Positions 52,911-55,084 of a stretch of DNA of 55,084 bases are shown in pieces. The notes under the pieces are model-generated. The model had not been told where the DNA came from. It did no database searches and worked only from the letters and a program-made list of their open reading frames with translations. Numbering within the stretch: the stretch's first letter is position 1; each line of letters opens with the position of its first letter. A program made the translations under genes and the position numbers. The DNA lies in the NCBI GenBank assembly GCA_003427395.1, contig BFEA01000006.1, positions 2,395,798 through 2,450,881 of the forward strand. Direction: 5' to 3'. Source of the stretch: Chara braunii (taxonomy: Eukaryota; Streptophyta; Charophyceae; Charales; Characeae).

Positions 52911-54653
52911 AGCAGGTGTAACGAGCAGCCGCAAGGACCGATGGCCGAGGCGCACGTAGGCACGTCACGCCGGACAGCCTACCAAAAGAACGTCGAGCAA
53001 TCGTGGAACGTGCAATGAGATGCCGAGACGCCGCGAAGTCTGGCTGTTTGAATTGCAGGTGAACTTCCCCTCCGTAGGCCATCTCCAACGACAAGGTACC
53101 GCACAATCCAACACAGCCCTCCGCACCCGCTCACAAGATTGGCTGCGAACAGCACCCGCCCACACCACACCCTGAGATCGCAAGACAACCACACTCTCCG
53201 AACAATGGCGTGCATGAAGGAACCACCGACCGCTTCGTCCCACAGCCGGATGCCACCGCCCGCCCATACGTACCGACAGCGAAGTGCACCGCCTCATCTC
53301 TACATCGAGAAACGCGAGTGAAGAGAGAAACGAATGCACCACGCATCCAACACGCTCAGACGAACGGAAAGCCTCCACCTGTGCACGGGGGTGCAAAAGG
53401 AACGCACCCCTTCCCGCCCGGATCCACATGCGCCTATTGCCGCGGGCACCACCAACAGAACTCGACGCAGGCGAAACCCAGGAGACAGAGGACAGTAGCC
53501 TTCACAGCCCACAACCTAAACGCAGCGGAACTGCAACGCAACGCGATCCGTCACAGTGTGCAGCATACCGAGACCACAACATGGGGGACACGACGGGCAC
53601 AAGCGCGCATTCCAACAAGTCGAGCAGATGACGGGTCCAACCTCACGAAGTCATCGGCGGATGAATCACACATCCCACAAGTCTCCGCCCTCGCATAGAA
53701 TAAGCAGCGGGTGCAGGCCCGAGGCCACCTGCGCCACCGCTCAATGGCGCCGCTCGGATGGCGAAGAGCGCAGAGCCTCGTCACCATGTCGTGACACCCC
53801 TACAACACAAACGGAACGCACCGTTGTGAGTGCGAGCACGAAGACGACACCACAGCAAAGCCGCAACCGCTCTCCCCGAAACCTACGGAATGAGGGTGCC
53901 GAAGTTGAGAGTCAGTGACAGGCACTTGCGCCTCCACCACCTGCAAACGACCGCCAACCGAACCGCCATCGATGATCAGGCACTAAGCTTCGCAAGAGGA
54001 TGAGGGAGGGTGAACGCAACGGTCCACAACCCGGCACCATGACATAGGAAAGCCCCGACAGCCGCGACCGCCGCCAGCGACAAGCGATCTGTCGTGAAAT
54101 AAGCCCTCTGAGAGAGACGACCATGGACCCGCACGACGCCGCAAAAATGTTCGCTCGACCACCAGAGAGCGACTCGCCCGTCCCTCCCAAACTGGAAACC
54201 ACCCAAAGCGTGTGCAGAGAGTCCCCCGTAACTCGAGTACAAGGTCCCAAAACCCACGCCTGGAACGTCTCCTTCATCGACTGCAAGGGAGCTGCTAAGC
54301 ACGCAGGCCCCTATAAGAGTGCAAACGGGACTCCGAACCGCCAACCACCGGCTGTTTGGCACATCCGGAGGGTGCTCACTGAGCCATCCGCCGAGGGACT
54401 TTCACATGTCCCTTTCCAACAATCTGACTGAACATACCCCAATGGCGATGTCCCGCTCGAGACCTCATCCCTTTCCGCTCTCAATAAAACACCTCTGGAC
54501 CTTGGATCCTCGGAGACCCCTTTTTCTCGGGGTCGTTCCTACGTCCGAGCGGCAGTACGTGGTATCTATTGCTCCCACAAAATTCGACACCTCAAAAGTC
54601 CATCCCATCTCCGTCCATTCCACAGACAAAGGGATAAGGGGAAGGACCGGGCA

Positions 54654-54684
<31 letters not shown>

Positions 54685-55084
54685 GAAACAAACAGAGAAA
54701 AGGCCAAGCAGCTTCTGTGCCTAGCGACTCAGATCACGCCGTGGTGTGGGAGTGAAAAGTTTATGGAAGCCTAGCAGAATCGTGCGTCCATTGTGGGGTT
54801 ATGTATTGGCGAACATGACTGGACACGCACTCCGGAAAAAGAAGGGGGGAAAGAAAAGTCAAGGATGATTTGACAAAATCGTCATTTCAATTTGTGTCGG
54901 CCCCGAAAAAAACTGCATCCGGCAGAACAAGCGAGGCGGAAAACCCGACGGCCATAAGCATTTCCATACATGTCCCGGAGAACATCATAAAGCAAATCAG
55001 GTCCTGCCTCCAGTGAAGCAGCCCGCCATGATCACGCGCACACGCGGGGAGGACCGGATAGGGCAAGAAGTGGGCTGTTTGCCC
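52911..55084 (-). other. external transcribed spacer and intergenic spacer (unit 2)
   Basis: Homologous along its length to 11501-13679, ending in the same GGGCAAGAAGTGGGCTGTTT string as just before the gap at 13680. A poly(A) run at 54654-54680 corresponds to the A-rich run of unit 1. No gene is called, since the open frames differ between the units. Confidence 0.75.
54306..54319 (-). promoter_or_regulatory. candidate RNA polymerase I start (unit 2)
   Basis: CTCTTATAGGGGCC on the minus strand, identical to the unit 1 site at 12884-12897 and about 1.4 kb upstream of 18S. The surrounding 60 bases are also strongly conserved. Confidence 0.4.

Overview
The window looks like nuclear DNA of a green plant of the streptophyte type (a charophyte alga or early-diverging land plant is my guess; I cannot name the species). 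It holds parts of two tandem ribosomal DNA units on the minus strand, in the order 18S, ITS1, 5.8S, ITS2, 26S. The rest is eukaryotic retrotransposons: Ty3-type elements and an L1-like LINE with a CCHC zinc finger. I find no bacterial genes, CRISPR array, tRNA or 5S rRNA gene, and no intact host protein gene that I can support.

Layout. 1-7227 is non-rDNA flank: a decayed Ty3 integrase/chromodomain fragment (1561-3190), then gene-free sequence. Within that lies a family of hairpins with a shared loop and different but self-complementary stems (5239-5894). rDNA unit 1 runs from about 7228 to 13679. Its 26S is cut off after about 715 nt, and its 5.8S and ITSs are followed by an 18S that carries a 0.55 kb LINE tail about 82 nt from its 5' end. 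An assembly gap covers 13680-14223. rDNA unit 2 runs from about 14224 to the window end. Its 26S (14751-18664) has a 0.64 kb insertion flanked by a 49-bp target duplication, and it lacks about 225 bp near its 5' end.

The unit 2 18S is split into three pieces (20056-20399, 44215-45604, 52830-52910). The first break is a 23.8 kb Ty3-type LTR retrotransposon (20400-44214). The second is a 7.2 kb LINE (45605-52829) at exactly the position used by the LINE tail in unit 1. This suggests a LINE that targets the 18S gene.

The LTR element lies on the minus strand: 5' LTR on the right, a primer binding site matching tRNA-Asp, gag, protease, RT, RNase H, integrase, a repeat-rich 3' region, a polypurine tract, then the 3' LTR. 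Its LTRs are extremely long (7.1 kb, or 5.8 kb where one has a deletion) and hold several open frames present in both copies. One LTR frame is related to a tandem array of accessory frames lying between the primer binding site and gag. A separate RG-rich frame on the opposite strand has its own TATA-like box. The element and the LINE are broken by stops and a few frameshifts, so they are fossils, but domain order and most catalytic motifs are readable.

Spacer and external transcribed sequence upstream of each 18S (11501-13679 and 52911-55084) are homologous, and each contains a conserved candidate Pol I start (TTATAGGGG on the minus strand). All comparisons were made by eye between copies inside the window. 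Family names rest on remembered motifs, not on searches.
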